DNA of 64,000 nucleotides from Streptomyces sp. NRRL S-31 (GCF_000718775.1 NZ_JOCB01000020.1:23911-87910); one strand, 5' to 3'. Shown: positions 29,401-43,364, numbered from the stretch's first letter. The notes: generated by a model from the letters alone, not told the origin. Program-made: numbers and translations.

Positions 29401-32400
29401 CTCGCGCTGCCCCGCTCCGCCGACCTCGTCGTCGCCGTCCTCGCCGTCCTCAAGGCCGGCGCCGCCTACCTGCCCATCGACCCCGGGCTGCCCGCGGAGC
29501 GGATCCGGCACCTGCTCGCCGACGCGGGACCGGTCGCGCTGGTCACCACCCGGCGGACCGAGTCCGGCCCGGAGGTGCCCCGGCTGCTGCTGGACGACCC
29601 GGACGTGCGCGCCGACCTGGCCCGCCGCCCGGCCGCCGGCCCGCCCCGGCGCGCCCTGCCCGACAGCCCCGCCTACGCCATCTTCACCTCCGGCTCCACC
29701 GGCCGCCCCAAGGGCGTCGTCGTCCCGCACGCCAACGTGGTCCGGCTGTTCACCCGCACCCGGCACTGGTTCGGCTTCGGACCCGACGACGTGTGGACGC
29801 TGTTCCACTCCTACGCCTTCGACTTCTCGGTGTGGGAGCTGTGGGGACCGCTGCTGCACGGCGGACGGCTCGTCATCGTCCCCGAGGACACCGCCCGCTC
29901 CCCGGAGGACTTCCTGCGCCTGCTCGCCGACGAGCGGGTCACCGTCCTCAACCAGACCCCGTCCGCGTTCTACCCGCTGATCCGGGCGGACGCCGAACTG
30001 CGGGACGTCGGCGACCGGCTGGCGCTGCGCACGGTGATCTTCGGCGGCGAGGCGCTGGACGTGGGCAGGCTCGCCGACTGGTACGCCCGCCACCCCGACA
30101 CCGCGCCCCGCCTGGTGAACATGTACGGCATCACCGAGACCACCGTGCACGTCACCCACGCCGGGCTGGACCGCTCCACCGCCCGCCCGGCCGCCGCGAG
30201 CCCCATCGGCACCGGCATCCCCGACCTGCGGCTCTACGTCCTCGACGACACCCTGAAGCCGGTACCGCCGGGCGCCGTCGGCGAACTGTTCGTGGCCGGC
30301 GAGGGCCTGGCGCGCGGCTATCTGAACCGGCCCGGCCTCACCGCCGCCCGCTTCCCCGCCGACCCCTTCGGCCGGCCCGGCACCCGCATGTACCGCACCG
30401 GGGACCGGGCCCGGTGGCGGGCCGACGGCACCCTGGAGTACCTGGGCCGCGCCGACCAGCAGGTGAAGATCCGCGGCTACCGCATCGAACCCGGCGAGAT
30501 CGAGGCCGCCCTGCACGGCCACCCGGGCGTCGGCGCGGCCACCGTGGGCGTCTACGAGGACACCGCCGGGACCCGCCGGCTCGTCGCCCACGTCGTCGGC
30601 ACCGGCGCCGCCGAGCCCCCGTCCGCCGCCGAACTCCGCGCCCACCTCGAAGGACTGCTGCCCGCGCACATGGTGCCGGCCGCCTACGTGCCGATGGCCG
30701 CGCTGCCGCTCACCGTCAACGGCAAGCTCGACCGGCGCGCCCTGCCCGCGCCCGGCCCCGACGGCTTCGCCGCCGACGGCACGCGCACTCCGCCGCGCAC
30801 CCCGGCCGAACACCTGGTCGCCGCCGCCTGGACGGACGTACTGGACACCGACGAGGTCGGCGTCGACGACGACTTCTTCGCCCTCGGCGGCGACTCCATC
30901 CTCGCCGTACGCGTCACCTCCCGGCTGCGCGCCGCCTTCGGCACGGACGTCTCACCCCGGCTGCTGTTCACCCACTCCACGCTCGCCGGCCTCGCCGCCG
31001 CGCTGGGCGAGCCGCGCGCCGGGGACGGCGCCGACACCATCCCGGCCACCGACCCGGACGCCCCGGCGCCGCTGTCGTACGCCCAGCAACGCCTGTGGTT
31101 CCTCGACCGGTTCGAGCCGGGCAGCACCGAGTACACCACCCTGTCCGCGGTGCGGCTGCGCGGACCGCTCGACACCGCCGCCCTGCGCACGGCCCTGGAC
31201 GGCCTGGTCGCCCGGCACGAGGCACTGCGCACCACGTTCGCCGAACACGACGGCCAGGCCCGGCAGATCGTCCACCCGCCCCGCCCGGTGGACCTGCCCG
31301 TGACGGACCTCGCGGACGCCGCCGCCCTGGACGGCCTGCTGGACCGGGAGGCCGCCACCCCCTTCGACCTGACCACCGGCCCCCTGCTGCGGGCCCGCCT
31401 GGCGCGGCTCGCCGCCGACGAGCACGTCCTCGTCCTGGCCGTGCACCACATCGTCACCGACGGCTGGTCCGTCGGCGTGCTGGGCCGGGACCTCGGCGAG
31501 CTGTACGCGGCGGCCCTGGCGCGGCGCCGCCCCGAACTGCCCGCACTGCCCGTCAGCTACCGCGACCACGCGGCCTGGCAGCGCTCCCGCGCCGACCGCG
31601 CCGAGGCCGAACTCGCCTACTGGCGCCGGACCCTGGACGGCGTCACCCCGCTGGAGCTGCCCACCGACCGGCCGCGCCCCGCCGTCCGCACCCGCGACGG
31701 CGCCCTGGTGACGTTCACCCTGCCCGCCGCGCTCACCGAGCGGCTGCGGGACCGCGCCGGGGAGGCCGACGCGACCCTCTACATGACCCTGGTGGCGGCC
31801 TGCCAGGTGCTGCTCGCCCGGTGGGCGGGCACCGAGGACGTCACCGTCGGCACCGTCACCGCCGGCCGGGACCGGGCCGAACTGCACGACGTGGTCGGCA
31901 TGTTCGTCAACACCCTGGTGCTGCGCGGCCGGGTCGGGCCCGAGCTGACCTTCCGCGAGCTGCTCACCGAGGTGCGCGGCACCGTCCTGGACGCGTTCGC
32001 CCACCAGGAGGTGCCCTTCGAACGCGTGGTGGACGCCCTCCAGCCCGAGCGGGACACCAGCCGCACCCCGCTGTTCCAGGTGATGGTCGCCCTGCACAAC
32101 CTCGGCGCCGAGCCACCCCGGCTGCCCGGCCTGGCGGCGGAGCCGGTGACCCCGCCGGTCCGCACCGCCGCCTTCGACCTCGCCTTCGACTTCGTCACCG
32201 GCGACGACGGCCTCACCGGACACCTGGAGTACAACACCGGCCTCTTCGACACCGACACCGCCGAACGCCTCGCCGCCCGGCTGCGCGTCCTGCTGGAGGC
32301 CGCAGCCGAGGACCCCGGACAGGCCGTCGGCCGGCTGCCGCTGATGACCGACGAGGAACGCGACCGGGTGCTCCGCCAGGGACAGGGCGCCCGGCTGCCC

Positions 32401-35400
32401 GAACCGGAGACCACCTTCCCCGCCCTGTTCGAGGCCCAGGCCGCCCGCACCCCGCGGGACACCGCCCTGGCCGCCCGCGACACCACCCTGGACTTCGCCG
32501 CGCTGAACGAGCGCGCCAACCGGCTCGCCCACCACCTCATCGCCCGGGGCGCCGGCCCCGAACAGGTGGTCGCCGTCCGGCTGCCGCGCACCTCCGAGCT
32601 GGTGGTGGCGCTGCTCGCGGTCCTCAAGGCGGGCGCCACCCTGCTCTGCCTCGACCCCGGGCTCCCCGCCGAACGCCAGGAGTTCCTGCTCTCCGACGCC
32701 CGCCCGCACACCCTGCTGACCGACCTGGACGCGGTGCCCTGGGACCGGCTGCCCGCCCACGACCCGACCGACGCCGACCGGCTCCGGCCGCTGCTGCCCT
32801 CGCACACCGCCTACCTCGTCTACACCTCCGGCTCCACCGGCCGCCCCAAGGGCGTCGCCGTCGAACACCGGAACCTGGTCAACCTCTGCCACGACCACCG
32901 CACGCACCTGCTCGCCCCGCACACCGCCGGCGGACGGCGGCTGCGCGCCGCGCTCAGCGCCTCTTTCTCCTTCGACACCTCCTGGGAAGGACCGCTGCTC
33001 CTCGCCCTCGGCCACGAGGTCCACCTCGTCGACGAGGACGTGCGCCTGGACCCGCGGGCGTTCTGCGACCAGGTCGTCGCGGACCGCCTCGACCTGGTCA
33101 ACGTCACCCCGACCTTCCTGCGCGAACTGACCGCCGCCGGCCTGCTCGCGCCCGGCCGCCACCACCCGCGCCTGCTGCTCGTCGGCGGCGAGGCCGTCAC
33201 CCCGGCCGGCTGGCGCGAACTGCTGCGCGCCGAACGGGAACAGGGCGTGGCGGTTTACAACATGTACGGACCCACCGAGACCACCGTCGACGCCGTCTAC
33301 GGCCGCTCGGCCGACCGGCCCGACCGCCCGGTCATCGGCCGCCCCGGCGGCAACCTGCGCGCCCACGTGCTCGACGGCGCCCTGCGCCCGGTGCCGCCCG
33401 GGACCCCCGGCGAGCTGTACCTGGCCGGCGCCCAGGTCGCCCGCGGCTATCTGAACCGGCCCGGCCTCACCGCCGCCCGCTTCCTCGCCGACCCGTTCGG
33501 GGCACCGGGGGAGCGCATGTACCGCACCGGCGACCGGGCCCGCTGGGACCGGGACGGACGGCTGGAGTTCCTGGGCCGGGTGGACGAGCAGGTCAAGATC
33601 CGCGGGTTCCGCGTCGAACCCGGCGAGGTGGAGGCCGCCCTCCTGGAGCACCCGGACGTCACCGACGCCGCGGTCGCCGCCCGGGAACACGCCGGCCGCC
33701 TCATGCTCGTCGGCTATGTGGTGCCCGCCGCCGGACGCGTCCCGTCCGCCGACGCCCTGCGCCTCGCGCTGCGCCGCACCCTGCCCGACCACATGGTGCC
33801 CGCCGCCTTCGTCCCGCTCGCCCGCATCCCCCGCACCACCAGCGGCAAGACCGACCGGCGGGCCCTGCCCGCGCCACCCGCGCAGCCCGACAGCGCCACC
33901 CCCTACGTCGCCCCCCGGCCCGGCACGGAGGAACGCCTGGCGGCGATCTGGGCGGACGTGCTCGGCGTCGAACGCGTCGGCGCCCGCGACAACTTCTTCA
34001 CGCTCGGCGGCGACTCCATCCTGAGCATCCAGATCGTCTCCCGCGCCCGGCAGACCGGACTCGCCCTCACCACCAAGGACGTCTTCCGCCACCAGACGGT
34101 CGCCGAACTCGCCCTGCGCGCCACCGAGTCGGCCCCGCGGCGGCCCGACGCCGGGGAACCGGCCGAGGCGCCGCTCAGCCCGATCCAGCACTGGTACCTG
34201 GACGGCCGCGAGCCGGGGCAGCGGCTGCGGTTCACCATGACCCAGCGCCTGGAACTCGCCCCCGGCACCGACGCCCGGGCGCTCCGGGCCGCCGCCGACG
34301 CCCTGGTGCGCCGGCACGCCGCCCTGCGCACCCGGTTCCGCCGCACCGCCGACGGCTGGCGCCAGGAGATCCTGACCGAGGCACCGGACGGCGTCCTCAC
34401 CCGCCACCAGGTGGCCGCGCTGCCCGACCCGGAGCTGGAGAACGAGGTCCAGCGGCTCACCGACGAGGCACAGGCCGACCTCGACCCCACCACGGGACGG
34501 GTCGTCCGCTTCCTGTTCTTCGACCGCGGACCGGAGCGGGCCGGCCAACTGGTCGTCACCGCACACCACCTGGTCGTCGACGGCGTCTCCTGGCGCATCC
34601 TGCTCGCCGACCTGGAGACCGCCCACCGGGCGGCCGCGGCCGGACTGCCCGTCGAACTGCCCGCCCCGGGCACCTCCTTCGGCCACTGGACCGCCCGGCT
34701 GGAGCGGCACACCCGCGCCGGCGCCCTCGACGCCGACCTGCCGTACTGGCGGGGCACCGGCACCGCACCGGCCGAACTGCCCGCCGGCCGGCCCGGACCG
34801 AACACCCACGGCACCGCCGCCACCCTCACCGTCACCCTCGACCCGGAGACGACCGCCGCGCTGCTGCGCGAGGTCCCGGAGATCTACCGCACCCAGGTCA
34901 ACGACGTCCTGCTCAGCGCCCTCGGCCGCACCCTGGCCCGCTGGTGCGGGCGGGACACGGTGCTGCTCGGCGTGGAGGGGCACGGCCGGGAGGAACTGTT
35001 CGCGGACGTCGACCTGTCCCGGACCGTCGGCTGGTTCACCGCCGAGTTCCCGCTCGCCCTGCGCGTCGACCCCGACGCCGGCTGGCACGACACGCTCCGC
35101 TCGGTCAAGGAACAACTGCGCGCCGTGCCGCTGCACGGCCTGAGCCACGGCGCGCTGCGCCACCTGGTGCCCGGTGGCCCGCTCGCCGGGGCCCCCGCCC
35201 CGCGGGTAGGCTTCAACTACCACGGCCGCTGGGACACGGACGGCGGCGGCACCGACGGCCTGCTCCGCGGCGCGCTGCCCCCGGCCGGCCGGGACACCGA
35301 CCCCGACGAACCCCGGCCCTACCTCCTGGACATCACCGGCGTGGTCCAGCACGGCCGCCTCGAACTCGGCTGGACCTACCCGCCCGACGTCTACGACCAG

Positions 35401-38400
35401 GACACCGTCCGCCGTCTCGCCGAGGACATGCGCACGGCCCTGCGGGAGATCGTGGCGCACTGCGCCGACCCCGGCGCGGGCGGCCGGACCCCCTCCGACT
35501 TCCCCCTCGCCGGCCTCGGCCAGGACCAGCTGGACCGGCTCGTCGGCACCGGCCGGGACGTCGAGGACGTGCTGCCGCTCACCCCGCTCCAGTCCGGCAT
35601 GCTCTTCCACGGCCTCGTGGACACCGAGCACGCCTACTTCGACCGCACCGCCGTACGACTGTCCGGGGTGGCCGACCCGCGCGCCTTCGCCGCCGCCTGG
35701 CAGCAGGTCGCCGACCGCACCCCGGCACTGCGCGGCAGCGTCCACTGGCACGGCCTGCCGCACCCGGTCCAGGTGGTCCACCGTCGTGCCGAACTGCCCG
35801 TCACCCACCTCGACTGGCGCGCGCTCCCGCCCGCCGAACGCGCCGAGGCCACCGAACGGCTGCTCGCCGAGGACCGCGCGGCCGGCCTGGACCTCACCAC
35901 CGCGCCGCTCACCCGGCTCACCCTGGCCGCGCTGCCCGGCGACGAGGTGCTGCTGGTGTGGTCCACCCACCACATCGTCCTGGACGGCTGGAGCACCGGG
36001 CAATTGCTCACCGAGGTGTGCGAACGCTACGCCGCGCTCACCGGCGGCCCCGACCCGGCACCCCCGGTCCGGCGGCCCTTCGCGGACTTCCTGCACTGGC
36101 TGGGCGAGCAGGACGGGACGGCGGCCGAACGGCACTGGGCCGACGCCCTCGCCGGGTTCACCGCCCGCACCCCGCTGCCCTACGACCGCACGCCCGCCGA
36201 GGCGCACCGCGCCCGCTCGGCCGCCGCCGTCCACCACGAACTGGACGCGGAGGTCTCGCGCCGGCTGCGGGAGACGGCCGCCCGCGCCGGACTGACCGTC
36301 AACACCGTGGTGGAGGGCGCCTGGGCGCTGCTGCTGGCCCGCTCCAGCGGCCGGGACGACGTGGTGTTCGGCACCACCGTCTCCGGCCGCCCGGCCGAAC
36401 TGCCCGGCGTCGAGGGCATGATCGGCATGTTCATCAACACCGTGCCGGCCAGGGTCCGGATCCCCGCCGGGCCGGCGCTGCCCTGGCTGCGCGACCTCCA
36501 GGAGCGGCAGAGCGACGCCCGCCGCCACGACTTCCTCGCCCTGCCCCGCATCCAGGCCGTCAGCGACATCCCGTCCGGCGAACCGCTCTTCGACAGCATG
36601 GTGGTCTTCGAGAACTACCCCGTGGACGAGTCGGCGACGGCCCGCACCGGCGTCCGGGTCGAGGAGGTGCGCGCCGACGACGCCACCACCTTCCCCTGGT
36701 GCCTCCGCGCCCACCTGGCCGAACGGCTCGGCTTCGACCTGGCCTACGACCCCGCCCTGTTCGACCCCGGCACCGCCGAGCGCGCCGCGGACCGGCTGGC
36801 CGCCCTGCTCACCACCCTCGCCGACGGGTTCGACATCCGCCTCGCCGACCTGGACCTGCTCACCCCGGCCGACCGCGAACTGCTCACCGCCTGGAACCGC
36901 ACCGCCCGCCGGGCCGCCCCGCCGAGCCCCGTGGACCTGTTCGCCGAGCGGACGCGGCGCACCCCGGACGCGGTCGCGGTGCACGACGGCGACCGCCGGC
37001 TCACCTACCGGGACCTGAGCGACTGGGCACACGCCCTGGCCGCCCGCCTGCTGGCCGGCGGACTGGCCCCCGAGGACCGGGTGGCGCTGCTGATGGACCG
37101 CTCCGCCGAACTGGTCGTCGCCCAGCTCGCGGTCCTCCTGGCCGGCGGCGCCTACGTCCCCGTCGACCCCCGGGCCCCCGAGGAGCGCCGCCGCGCCCTG
37201 CTCGCCCAGGCGGGCGCGACCGTCCGGCTCACCGCCGCCGAGGTGACCGCCGCCCGCGGCACCGCCGCCGAGCGGCCGGTGCCGGCCGCCGACCCCGACC
37301 GGCTGGCGTACGTCATGTTCACCTCCGGCTCCACCGGGCTGCCCAAGGCGGTCGCGGTGCGGCACCGGGACGTGGCGGCGCTGGCCACCGACAGCCGGTT
37401 CACCGGCGGCGTGTGCGACCGGGTGCTGCTGCACTCGCCGGTCGCCTTCGACGCCGCCACCTTCGAGGTCTGGGCGCCGCTGCTCAACGGCGGCTGCGTG
37501 GTCGTGGCCCCGGACGGGGGCGTCGACGCGGCCGGGCTGCGCCGGCTGGCCGACGGCGGCGGGCTGACCGCGCTGTGGCTCACCGCCGGACTGTTCCGAC
37601 TGCTCGCCCAGGACGCCCCCGACTGCTTCCGGGGCCTCACCCAGGTGTGGACCGGCGGCGACGTCGTACCGGCCCAGGCCGTGCGCCGGGTGCTGGCCGC
37701 CTGCCCCGGACTGACCGTCGTGGACGGCTACGGACCCACCGAGACCACCACCTTCGCCACCTCCCACGCCCTCACCGACCCGGCGGCGGTACCCGGCACG
37801 ATCCCGGTCGGCCGGCCGCTGGACGACATGCGGGTGCACGTCCTCGACGCCCGGCTGCGCCCCGTGCCGCCGGGCTGCGCGGGCGAGCTGTACCTGGCCG
37901 GCGAGGGCGTCGCCCGCGGCTACCTGGGCCGCCCCGGCGACACCGCCGCGCGCTTCCCCGCCGACCCCCTCGGCCCGCCCGGCGCCCGCATGTACCGCAC
38001 GGGCGACCTGGCCCGGCGGCGGCCGGACGGCACCGTCGAGTTCCTCGGCCGCGCCGACGACCAGGTGAAGATCCGGGGCTTCCGGGTGGAGCCCGGCGAG
38101 GTGGAGGCCGCGCTCGCCGCCCACCCGGACGTGGCGGACGTGGCCGTACTGGCCCGCGAGGACCGGCCGGGCGCCAAACGCCTCGTGGCCTACGTCGTCG
38201 GACCGGCCGCCCAGGACGCCGAGGGCCTGCGGGCCTTCGCCGCCCGTACCCTGCCCGACTACCTCGTCCCCGCCGCCGTCGTCCCGCTCACCGTGCTCCC
38301 GCTCAGCCGCAACGGCAAGGTCGACCGCGCCGCCCTGCCCGCGCCGGAGGCCCTTGCGGGCCGTGCCCGGGTCGAGCCCCGCACCGACGCCGAACGCCGC

Positions 38401-41400
38401 ACGGCGGCCGTCTTCGCGGAGGTGCTGGGCAGCGAACCCCCCGGCGTGGAGGACGACTTCTTCCAGCTCGGCGGCGACTCGATCCTCAGCATCCGGCTCG
38501 CCTCCCGGCTCGCCGAGACCTTCGACACCGACCTCACCCCGCGCGCCGTGTTCGGCCACCCCACACCGGCCGCCCTGGCCCGGCTGCTCGGCGACCGGCG
38601 GGGCTCCGGCCGCCCGGCGCTCGTCCCGGCCGCCCGCGACGCGGTCGCCCCGATGTCCCACGCCCAGCAACGCCTGTGGTTCCTCCACGAGTTCGAGCCG
38701 GGCGGCGCCGAGTACGTCACCGCGCTCGCCCTGCGGCTGCGCGGCCGGCTGGACACCGGCGCGCTCCGCGCGGCCCTCGACGCCGTGGTGGCCCGGCACG
38801 AGTCGCTGCGCACCACCTTCGACAGCGTCGACGGCCACGGCATCCAGCGCGTCCACCCGCCGCGGGAGGTGCCGCTGCCCGTGCACGACCTGACCGGGCT
38901 CGACGGCGCGGAAGCGGAGCGGGAACTGCGCCGGCTGCTCGCCGAGGAGCGCACCCGCCCCTTCGACCTGCGCGAGGGACCGCTGCTGCGGGCCGCGCTG
39001 GTCCGGTGCGCCGAGGACGACCACGTACTCACCCTCGCCCTGCACCACATCGTCACCGACAGCTGGTCCACCGGCGTCCTGCTCGGCGACCTCGCCCACC
39101 ACTACCGCGCCGGACTCGGAGCCGGCCGGCCGGACCTGCCGCCGCTGCCGGTGCAGTACGCCGACTACGCGCACTGGCAGCGCACGGCCGGTGACGCCGA
39201 GGCCGACGAGCACCTCGCCCACTGGAAGGAGCGGCTGGCCGGTCTCGCGCCGCTGGAACTGCCCACCGACCGCCCCCGGCCGCCGGTGCGCACCAGCGCA
39301 GGGGCGACCACCCGGCTGGTGGTGCCCGCCCCGACCGCCCGGCGGCTCACCCGGCTCGCCCGGGACCACGGCACCACCCTGTTCACCACGCTCGTCGCCG
39401 CCGCCCAGGCCTACCTCGCCCGGCTCACCGGCGCCGAGGACATCGCCGTCGGCACCGTCACCTCCGGCCGCGACCGGCCCGAGACCCAGGCCCTCGTCGG
39501 GTTCTTCGTCAACACCCTGGTGCTGCGCTCCCGCGCCGAGGCCCGACGGCCGTTCACCGGGTTCCTCGACGACGTACGGCAGACCGTCCTCGACGCCTTC
39601 GCCCACCAGGACGTGCCGTTCGAACGGGTCGTGGACGAGGTCCAGCCCGTCCGCGACACCAGCCGCAGCCCGCTCTTCCAGGTCATGGTCGTCCTCCAGA
39701 ACACCCCGGCCGCCGCGCTCGACCTGCCCGGCCTGGACGTCACCGACGTCGAACCGGAGTCGGACCAGGCCGCGTTCGACCTCACCCTGGAGTTCGCCGC
39801 GACCGGCTCCGGAGCCCTGCACGGCCTGCTCACCTACAACACCGACCTGTTCGACGCGGCCACCGCCGAACGGATGGCCGGACAGCTCGGCACCCTGCTG
39901 CACGCTGTCGCCGAGGACCCCGGCCGCGCCCTCGGCGCGCTGCCGCTGACCTCCGACGACGAGCTGAAGACCCTGCTGGACCAGGGCCGCGGCGGCTTCC
40001 GCCCGGTGCCCGAGACCACCCTGCCCGCCCTGTTCGAAGCGCGGGCGGCCCGTACCCCGGACGCCGTCGCGCTGATCGACGAGGACCGGGAGCTGACCTA
40101 CGCGGAGGTCGACCGGGCCGCCAACCGGCTGGCCCACCGGCTCCTCGGGGACGGCGTCGGACCCGAGCGCGTGGTGGCCCTCGCGCTGCCCCGCTCGGCG
40201 GCCACCGTGGTCGCCCAGCTCGCCGTCGCCAAGGCCGGCGGCGCCTTCCTGCCCGTGGACCCCGACTACCCGCCGCAGCGCCGGGAGTTCATGATCCGGG
40301 ACGCCGGCGCCCACCTGGTCCTCGGCGACCCGGCCGCGGTGTGGTCCGCCGACGGACCGGAGACGGCCCCCACGGACGCCGACCGCGGCACCGCGCTCAC
40401 CCCCGGCCACCCCGCCTACGTCATCTACACCTCCGGCTCCACCGGCACCCCCAAGGGCGTCGTGGTCACCCACCGGGGCCTCGCCTCCTTCGCCGCGGCG
40501 GCCGCCGAGCGGTACGCGGCGGGCCCCGGCGACCGGGTGCTCCAGTTCGCCTCCCCGAGCTTCGACGCCTCCGTGCTGGAACTGTGCGTCTCCCTGCTCA
40601 GCGGGGCCGCGCTGGTGACCGGCGAGGAGGGGCCGCTGGTCGGGGAACGGCTGGCGGAGGTGCTCGCCGGACGGCGGATCAGCCACGCGCTGATCCCCCC
40701 GGCGGCGCTGGCCACCGTCCCGCCGGAGGCCGCCGCCGCGCTGCCCGGGCTGCGCACCCTCATCGTGGGCGCCGAGGCATGCCCGGCCGACCTGGTCGAC
40801 ACCTGGGCCCCCGGCCGCCGGATGATCAACTCCTACGGGCCGACCGAGGCCACGGTGGTCGCCACCTGGACCGGCCCGCTGGCCCCCGGCACCGGCGCCC
40901 CGCCCATCGGCCGCCCCTCCGGCGGCACCCGCGTGCACGTGCTGGACGCCGCCCTGCGCCCGGTGCCGCCCGGTGTGACCGGCGAGCTGTACATCGCCGG
41001 GCCGGGCCTCGCCCGCGGCTACCTGGGCCGGCCCGGACTCACCGCCCAGCGGTTCCTGCCCGACCCGTTCGGCGCGCCGGGGGAGCGGATGTACCGCACC
41101 GGGGACCTGGTGCGCTGGACCGCGGACGGCCGGCTCCGGTTCGCCGGCCGCGCCGACGACCAGGTCAAGCTGCGCGGCTTCCGCATCGAGCCCGGCGAGA
41201 TCGAGAGCGCGCTGCGCCGCAGCCCGCTGGTGCGGGACGCGGTGGTCGTCGTACGCGCCCAGGAGACACCCGGCGGCCAGGAGACGCCCGGCACCCAGGA
41301 CGGGTCCGCCGCCCGGGGCTCGTCCGGCGCCCCGGCCCGGCTGGTCGCCTACGTCGTACCGGCGCGGCAGCCGGGCACGGCGTCCACGGACACCGAGTCC

Positions 41401-43221
41401 CCGGACGCCGCCCCGTCCGGCACCGCCCCGTCCGGCACCGCGCTGTCCGTCGGCGAGCTGCGGCTGCACCTGGCCGGGCTGCTGCCCCCGCACATGGTGC
41501 CCTCGGTCTTCGTGCCGCTCGACCGGCTGCCGCTCACCCCGAACGGCAAGCTCGACCGGCGGGCCCTGCCCGCGCCCGGGCCCGCCCAGGCGCCGGACGG
41601 ACCGCGGACCGCGCCGCGCACCGACACCGAACGCCGTATCGCCCGCATCTGGGCCGATGTGCTCGGCATCGAGGAGGTCGGCGCCGACGACAACTTCTTC
41701 GCGCTCGGCGGCGACTCCATCCTGAGCATGCAGGTCGTCTCACGGCTGCGCCGCGACGGCCTGCACGTGGCCACCCGGGACCTGTTCACCCACCAGAGCG
41801 TCGCCGAACTCGCCACCGTGGTCCGCGCCGCGCCCCGGCGGGCCGCCGACGGCCCGGTCACCGGCGAGGTGCCGCTCACCCCGATCCAGGAGTGGTTCCT
41901 CACCACCCCCCGCGCGGCCCACCACCACTTCAACCAGTCCGCGCTGCTGGAACTCGACGGCCGCCCCGACCCGCGCGCGCTGCGCGCCGCGCTCGACGCC
42001 CTGCTGGAGCACCACGACGCCCTGCGCATGCGGTTCACCCGGGACGAGCACGGCTGGCGGCAGTTCAACCCGCCGCCCGGCACCGGCCACGACCTCCTCG
42101 TCCGGCACGACCTGACCGGACTGAACGCCGAGGAGGCCGACGCGGCCATGGCGAAGGCCGCCGACGCGCTGCACGCGGGCTTCGACCTGGCCGGGGGCCC
42201 GAAGCTGCGGGCGGCCCTGTTCACCGGGGACCCGGGGCGGCCCGCGTTCCTGCTGCTCGTCGCCCACCACCTGGTGGTGGACGCCGTCTCCTGGCGCATC
42301 CTGCGCGACGACCTGGAGACCGGCTACCGGCAGGCCCGCCAGGGCGGCCCGGTCACACTGGGGGAGCGCGGCACCAGCTTCCGCGAGTGGTCCCGGCGCC
42401 TGGCCGCGCACGTCGCCGAGGGCGGCCTCGACCACGAACTGCCCCACTGGGAGCAGGCGGTGGGCACCGAACCCGCCGCCCCGGCGGACCCCGACCCGGG
42501 CCCGCACCCCGCCGCCGAGGCCGGACCGGCCGCCACGGTGAGCGTGGAACTCGACGAGGACGACACCACCGCCCTGCTGCGCTCCGCGCCCACCGCCTAC
42601 CGCACCCGCGTCAACGACGTGCTCCTCGCCGCCCTCACCGTGGCGCTGGCCCGGTGGACCGGACGCGACCGGGTCCGCGTGGACCTGGAGGGCCATGGAC
42701 GCGAGGACCTCCTCGACGGAGTCGACCTCTCGCGCACCGTCGGCTGGTTCACCACCGTCTACCCGGTCGCCGTCCGGGTGCCCGACCCCGGCGACCTCGG
42801 CCCGGACCGCGACTGGCGGTCCCTGGTGAAGTCGGTGCGCCGCCAGCTGCGGGCCGTACCCGGCAACGGCATCGGCTACGGCGCCCTGCGCACGTTCGGC
42901 CCGGCCGAGGTCCGCGAACGCCTCGGCACCCGGGCCCACAGCCAGGTGGTGTTCAACTACCTCGGCCAGTGGGACGCCCGCCCCGAGACCCCGGACGGCG
43001 GCCTGGTCCGCGTCGAACACGGCTCCTTCGGGCAGGACCACGACCCGCGGGACCCCGGCTCGCATCCGGTGGAGGTGGTCGGCGCGGTGCAGCACGGCCG
43101 GCTCGCCTTCACCTGGCACCACCGGCCGGGCTTGCACGACACGGAGACCGTGCGCCGGGTGGCCGAGGAGTTCGCCGAAGCCCTGCGCCACCTCGCCCGG
43201 CACGCCCGGGGAGGCCGGTGA
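23041..43221 (+). CDS. Non-ribosomal peptide synthetase, modules 6-10, ending in E domain
   Basis: Giant NRPS of 6726 residues. Domain order is linker, C6-A6-PCP6-E6, C7-A7-PCP7, C8-A8-PCP8-E8, C9-A9-PCP9, C10-A10-PCP10-E10. Carrier serines are at 1100, 2619, 3659, 5147 and 6226. C6, C8 and C10 are LCL type and follow modules without E. C7 and C9 are DCL type and follow E domains, so the whole line is stereochemically consistent. The protein ends about 55 residues after the last E-domain core motifs with no TE, reductase or terminal C domain. Release must therefore be in trans, and the PBP-type hydrolase at 2530-3879 is the evident candidate. ATG 23041 follows the first NRPS by 13 bp, with GGTGAGGA overlapping the preceding stop, so the two are co-translated. 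Confidence 0.97.
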   Translation: MTSSTPSHPSGSEQPSGSGRPSGSAQASGSAEQSTGSGQPSGSGQPSGPAQPTGSAAQPTGSAQPATPAQSSRPARPSRRDRAEALPEELREALRRRLAGRAGGAAPAARQGIPRADRDRPLPLSFAQQRLWFLDRLRPGDARYNSAVAVRLTGTPDHRALSAALAAVVARHEALRTTFEETDGRPAQRVHPAGEVPLPVRDAGDLDAELLAEYSRPFDLRQGPLLRAVLLRESAASHVLLLTAHHIVTDGWSMGVVLDELCTAYDALARGAAPELPPVATQYPDFAVWQRAQLSGPRLESRLAHWRERLAGASAPELPLDRPRRGEEAGAGAVHTFAVPARLATRLRDLAAERHGTLHTALVAAVQALLARWSGQDDITVGSLTPGRARTDLERTVGFFVNTVVLRTPVDAAGSFRDLLGRAAETVGDAFAHGDTPFERIVEAVGAPREAGRNPLFDVMVLLHPDPPAATAPHGLATTAVTVPRQAATFDLSIEFVPDGDGLTGLLEYRTDLFDAATAERMAGQLLRLLEGACATPDRPLGALPLLTGEETRRVLRDWNPAPLPVAGTTHPELFERRAARTPDAPALVADGERLDHAALNARANRLAHHLIALGAGAEDLVALRLPRTADMIVAILAVWKSGAGYLPLDPALPEERVRFLLDDARPALVLDEAALGAVPATAPDTDPTDADRRAPLDPDHTAYVIYTSGSTGRPKGVVVSHRSALHLLAAHRAGFVAEAGGGPLRVALTASFSFDTSLEGVLLLADGHPLHLVDETTRMDPAALVEYVVEHRIDFLDVTPSYLRQLLPAGLLTDPRHHPRVLMLGGEAIDPALWRELAAHPDVAAHNFYGPTECTVDALSCRVDGGDRPLVGRPLPGVRAYVLDARLQPVPPGVGGELYLAGAQLARGYAGRPGLTAARFLPDPFAAPGERMYRTGDLARWTADGRLDYLGRADDQIKVRGHRVEPGEIEAALLALPDVTAAAVVAVPDRHGHTRLAAYVVPVPGAPRPAPADLRAALLRVLPDALVPSSYTTLDALPLTSNGKLDRRALPEPGNTADEREFTAPRTPDEETLAGIWAEVLGVARVGVTDNFFELGGDSILSIQAVSRARAAGLRIGSQDVFRHQTIADLAAAASRRTAAVPAPRRPHRDGPAPLGAVQEWFLATHGPLRHFSMSMLLDLPYDLDERALERALDAVVARHPALRTRFTRTDGTWRQHPGTGPAGGLLTRYGADTPPAEAASAARAALDPGTGALLRAALLTGGERPRLFLTAHHLAVDSVSWRILLAGLETAYRQAAAGEEPRPEPEHTPFADWARALAERVRAGDLDDDEPYWTREAALPRTPLPVDLPGTPLAGTVRTVRTRVDRDTTGALLRRVPAAYRTQVNDVLLSALGRVLADWTGADRVTVALEGHGREEDLAEGADLSRTVGWFTTQYPVTLTPAGPEDWGATLKSVKERLRAVPRRGLGYQALGHLGSPRPQARALGGPPLPQVCFTYHGQWEAPGGGDFAPVADVPGRDTDPAAPLDHLLDVSALVADGELEITWHYSDQVHREDTVRELAAGMVRALAAIAEHCARPGAGGRTPSDFPLARLDQAGVDRLAGDGRDVEDLLPLTPLQEGMLFHRLVGGPDDVYVDQAALLLDGVTDPDALALAWQRVTDRTPALRTSVVWEGVPVPLQVVHRHVTVPVTHADWRELDPAERAERLDRLRADDLARGLDLGTAPLMRLTLVRLPDARLHLLWTSHHLILDGWSLAQVLTDVFEEYAALTAGTAPRPPARRPFGDYVRWLAGQDSDAAHAHWRAVLDGFATPTPLPVDRVRRPGHETRSAGVHTAGLSDEVSARLARTARAAGLTLGTVVQGAWALLLSRYSAEPDVLFGTTVSGRPDDLPGAESMVGMFINTLPTRVRVDGGRTAAAWLARLQEEQAWARRYAAVSLAELTSLSDVPAGSPLFDSMVAFENYPFDEARSAVTGLRLADVSSRDATNYPLVLRAFQGERFGFDLAYDPELFDAATVRDLAGRLCLLLTELADDPHRPVRDLAWTTAEERRRMLTDWNGTERGRPADTLDALFAAQAARTPGAEAVTCGAERLDYATLDARAGRLAHRLAELGAGPETFVALALPRSADLVVAVLAVLKAGAAYLPIDPGLPAERIRHLLADAGPVALVTTRRTESGPEVPRLLLDDPDVRADLARRPAAGPPRRALPDSPAYAIFTSGSTGRPKGVVVPHANVVRLFTRTRHWFGFGPDDVWTLFHSYAFDFSVWELWGPLLHGGRLVIVPEDTARSPEDFLRLLADERVTVLNQTPSAFYPLIRADAELRDVGDRLALRTVIFGGEALDVGRLADWYARHPDTAPRLVNMYGITETTVHVTHAGLDRSTARPAAASPIGTGIPDLRLYVLDDTLKPVPPGAVGELFVAGEGLARGYLNRPGLTAARFPADPFGRPGTRMYRTGDRARWRADGTLEYLGRADQQVKIRGYRIEPGEIEAALHGHPGVGAATVGVYEDTAGTRRLVAHVVGTGAAEPPSAAELRAHLEGLLPAHMVPAAYVPMAALPLTVNGKLDRRALPAPGPDGFAADGTRTPPRTPAEHLVAAAWTDVLDTDEVGVDDDFFALGGDSILAVRVTSRLRAAFGTDVSPRLLFTHSTLAGLAAALGEPRAGDGADTIPATDPDAPAPLSYAQQRLWFLDRFEPGSTEYTTLSAVRLRGPLDTAALRTALDGLVARHEALRTTFAEHDGQARQIVHPPRPVDLPVTDLADAAALDGLLDREAATPFDLTTGPLLRARLARLAADEHVLVLAVHHIVTDGWSVGVLGRDLGELYAAALARRRPELPALPVSYRDHAAWQRSRADRAEAELAYWRRTLDGVTPLELPTDRPRPAVRTRDGALVTFTLPAALTERLRDRAGEADATLYMTLVAACQVLLARWAGTEDVTVGTVTAGRDRAELHDVVGMFVNTLVLRGRVGPELTFRELLTEVRGTVLDAFAHQEVPFERVVDALQPERDTSRTPLFQVMVALHNLGAEPPRLPGLAAEPVTPPVRTAAFDLAFDFVTGDDGLTGHLEYNTGLFDTDTAERLAARLRVLLEAAAEDPGQAVGRLPLMTDEERDRVLRQGQGARLPEPETTFPALFEAQAARTPRDTALAARDTTLDFAALNERANRLAHHLIARGAGPEQVVAVRLPRTSELVVALLAVLKAGATLLCLDPGLPAERQEFLLSDARPHTLLTDLDAVPWDRLPAHDPTDADRLRPLLPSHTAYLVYTSGSTGRPKGVAVEHRNLVNLCHDHRTHLLAPHTAGGRRLRAALSASFSFDTSWEGPLLLALGHEVHLVDEDVRLDPRAFCDQVVADRLDLVNVTPTFLRELTAAGLLAPGRHHPRLLLVGGEAVTPAGWRELLRAEREQGVAVYNMYGPTETTVDAVYGRSADRPDRPVIGRPGGNLRAHVLDGALRPVPPGTPGELYLAGAQVARGYLNRPGLTAARFLADPFGAPGERMYRTGDRARWDRDGRLEFLGRVDEQVKIRGFRVEPGEVEAALLEHPDVTDAAVAAREHAGRLMLVGYVVPAAGRVPSADALRLALRRTLPDHMVPAAFVPLARIPRTTSGKTDRRALPAPPAQPDSATPYVAPRPGTEERLAAIWADVLGVERVGARDNFFTLGGDSILSIQIVSRARQTGLALTTKDVFRHQTVAELALRATESAPRRPDAGEPAEAPLSPIQHWYLDGREPGQRLRFTMTQRLELAPGTDARALRAAADALVRRHAALRTRFRRTADGWRQEILTEAPDGVLTRHQVAALPDPELENEVQRLTDEAQADLDPTTGRVVRFLFFDRGPERAGQLVVTAHHLVVDGVSWRILLADLETAHRAAAAGLPVELPAPGTSFGHWTARLERHTRAGALDADLPYWRGTGTAPAELPAGRPGPNTHGTAATLTVTLDPETTAALLREVPEIYRTQVNDVLLSALGRTLARWCGRDTVLLGVEGHGREELFADVDLSRTVGWFTAEFPLALRVDPDAGWHDTLRSVKEQLRAVPLHGLSHGALRHLVPGGPLAGAPAPRVGFNYHGRWDTDGGGTDGLLRGALPPAGRDTDPDEPRPYLLDITGVVQHGRLELGWTYPPDVYDQDTVRRLAEDMRTALREIVAHCADPGAGGRTPSDFPLAGLGQDQLDRLVGTGRDVEDVLPLTPLQSGMLFHGLVDTEHAYFDRTAVRLSGVADPRAFAAAWQQVADRTPALRGSVHWHGLPHPVQVVHRRAELPVTHLDWRALPPAERAEATERLLAEDRAAGLDLTTAPLTRLTLAALPGDEVLLVWSTHHIVLDGWSTGQLLTEVCERYAALTGGPDPAPPVRRPFADFLHWLGEQDGTAAERHWADALAGFTARTPLPYDRTPAEAHRARSAAAVHHELDAEVSRRLRETAARAGLTVNTVVEGAWALLLARSSGRDDVVFGTTVSGRPAELPGVEGMIGMFINTVPARVRIPAGPALPWLRDLQERQSDARRHDFLALPRIQAVSDIPSGEPLFDSMVVFENYPVDESATARTGVRVEEVRADDATTFPWCLRAHLAERLGFDLAYDPALFDPGTAERAADRLAALLTTLADGFDIRLADLDLLTPADRELLTAWNRTARRAAPPSPVDLFAERTRRTPDAVAVHDGDRRLTYRDLSDWAHALAARLLAGGLAPEDRVALLMDRSAELVVAQLAVLLAGGAYVPVDPRAPEERRRALLAQAGATVRLTAAEVTAARGTAAERPVPAADPDRLAYVMFTSGSTGLPKAVAVRHRDVAALATDSRFTGGVCDRVLLHSPVAFDAATFEVWAPLLNGGCVVVAPDGGVDAAGLRRLADGGGLTALWLTAGLFRLLAQDAPDCFRGLTQVWTGGDVVPAQAVRRVLAACPGLTVVDGYGPTETTTFATSHALTDPAAVPGTIPVGRPLDDMRVHVLDARLRPVPPGCAGELYLAGEGVARGYLGRPGDTAARFPADPLGPPGARMYRTGDLARRRPDGTVEFLGRADDQVKIRGFRVEPGEVEAALAAHPDVADVAVLAREDRPGAKRLVAYVVGPAAQDAEGLRAFAARTLPDYLVPAAVVPLTVLPLSRNGKVDRAALPAPEALAGRARVEPRTDAERRTAAVFAEVLGSEPPGVEDDFFQLGGDSILSIRLASRLAETFDTDLTPRAVFGHPTPAALARLLGDRRGSGRPALVPAARDAVAPMSHAQQRLWFLHEFEPGGAEYVTALALRLRGRLDTGALRAALDAVVARHESLRTTFDSVDGHGIQRVHPPREVPLPVHDLTGLDGAEAERELRRLLAEERTRPFDLREGPLLRAALVRCAEDDHVLTLALHHIVTDSWSTGVLLGDLAHHYRAGLGAGRPDLPPLPVQYADYAHWQRTAGDAEADEHLAHWKERLAGLAPLELPTDRPRPPVRTSAGATTRLVVPAPTARRLTRLARDHGTTLFTTLVAAAQAYLARLTGAEDIAVGTVTSGRDRPETQALVGFFVNTLVLRSRAEARRPFTGFLDDVRQTVLDAFAHQDVPFERVVDEVQPVRDTSRSPLFQVMVVLQNTPAAALDLPGLDVTDVEPESDQAAFDLTLEFAATGSGALHGLLTYNTDLFDAATAERMAGQLGTLLHAVAEDPGRALGALPLTSDDELKTLLDQGRGGFRPVPETTLPALFEARAARTPDAVALIDEDRELTYAEVDRAANRLAHRLLGDGVGPERVVALALPRSAATVVAQLAVAKAGGAFLPVDPDYPPQRREFMIRDAGAHLVLGDPAAVWSADGPETAPTDADRGTALTPGHPAYVIYTSGSTGTPKGVVVTHRGLASFAAAAAERYAAGPGDRVLQFASPSFDASVLELCVSLLSGAALVTGEEGPLVGERLAEVLAGRRISHALIPPAALATVPPEAAAALPGLRTLIVGAEACPADLVDTWAPGRRMINSYGPTEATVVATWTGPLAPGTGAPPIGRPSGGTRVHVLDAALRPVPPGVTGELYIAGPGLARGYLGRPGLTAQRFLPDPFGAPGERMYRTGDLVRWTADGRLRFAGRADDQVKLRGFRIEPGEIESALRRSPLVRDAVVVVRAQETPGGQETPGTQDGSAARGSSGAPARLVAYVVPARQPGTASTDTESPDAAPSGTAPSGTALSVGELRLHLAGLLPPHMVPSVFVPLDRLPLTPNGKLDRRALPAPGPAQAPDGPRTAPRTDTERRIARIWADVLGIEEVGADDNFFALGGDSILSMQVVSRLRRDGLHVATRDLFTHQSVAELATVVRAAPRRAADGPVTGEVPLTPIQEWFLTTPRAAHHHFNQSALLELDGRPDPRALRAALDALLEHHDALRMRFTRDEHGWRQFNPPPGTGHDLLVRHDLTGLNAEEADAAMAKAADALHAGFDLAGGPKLRAALFTGDPGRPAFLLLVAHHLVVDAVSWRILRDDLETGYRQARQGGPVTLGERGTSFREWSRRLAAHVAEGGLDHELPHWEQAVGTEPAAPADPDPGPHPAAEAGPAATVSVELDEDDTTALLRSAPTAYRTRVNDVLLAALTVALARWTGRDRVRVDLEGHGREDLLDGVDLSRTVGWFTTVYPVAVRVPDPGDLGPDRDWRSLVKSVRRQLRAVPGNGIGYGALRTFGPAEVRERLGTRAHSQVVFNYLGQWDARPETPDGGLVRVEHGSFGQDHDPRDPGSHPVEVVGAVQHGRLAFTWHHRPGLHDTETVRRVAEEFAEALRHLARHARGGR
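23401..27870 (+). other. NRPS module 6: C-A-PCP-E, predicted basic D-residue
   Basis: C6 is LCL type (HHIVTDGWS from H245). A6 has YTSGSTG from Y707 and pocket code DTEDMGFVDK. Glu and Asp at pocket positions 239 and 278 favour a cationic side chain (Orn, Lys, Arg or a guanidino variant). PCP6 Ser is 1100. E6 is slightly divergent, HHLAVDS from H1274 and FTYHGQW for FNYLG, but EGHGRE is kept. Confidence 0.86.
27871..31068 (+). other. NRPS module 7: C-A-PCP, predicted L-Thr
   Basis: C7 is DCL type (HHLILDGWS from H1746). The A7 core is at F2215. The pocket code DFWNIGMVHK is the canonical threonine code, the most secure assignment in the cluster. PCP7 Ser is 2619. There is no E domain, so L-Thr should be incorporated. 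Confidence 0.9.
31069..35565 (+). other. NRPS module 8: C-A-PCP-E, predicted basic D-residue
   Basis: C8 is LCL type (HHIVTDGWS from H2802). A8 has YTSGSTG from Y3261 and pocket code DTENLGMVDK, related to module 6 and sharing ENLG with the published ornithine code DMENLGLINK, so a basic residue is likely. PCP8 Ser is 3659. E8 carries HHLVVDG from H3842, EGHGRE and FNYHG. Confidence 0.86.
35566..38649 (+). other. NRPS module 9: C-A-PCP, predicted L-Val
   Basis: C9 is DCL type (HHIVLDGWS from H4310), matching E8. The A9 core is at F4760. The pocket code DAFWWGGTFK belongs to the valine family and differs from module 3 at one position. PCP9 Ser is 5147. There is no E domain. Confidence 0.88.
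38650..43218 (+). other. NRPS module 10: C-A-PCP-E, terminal
   Basis: C10 is LCL type but reads HHIVTDSWS from H5335, with Ser for the usual Gly of HHxxxDG. A10 has YTSGSTG from Y5796, pocket code DALLIGSVVK (as in module 5), and a long low-complexity insert near its C-terminal subdomain (41260-41298 and about 41395-41445). PCP10 Ser is 6226. E10 has HHLVVDA from H6409, EGHGRE, RTVGWFT and FNYLG. The final residue should be epimerised to D before release by the separate cyclase. Confidence 0.88.
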
Positions 43222-43364
43222 CCACACCCCGGCCCCGCGAGGCACCGCCCCGGCGGACCGCCCGGCACGGCCCTCGCGCGCCCCGCGCCCCGACCGCCCG
43301 CCCCGTTCCGACCGCACACCACGACCCCACCGGCCATCCGATCCGGACGACGAAAGAAGGCGAC

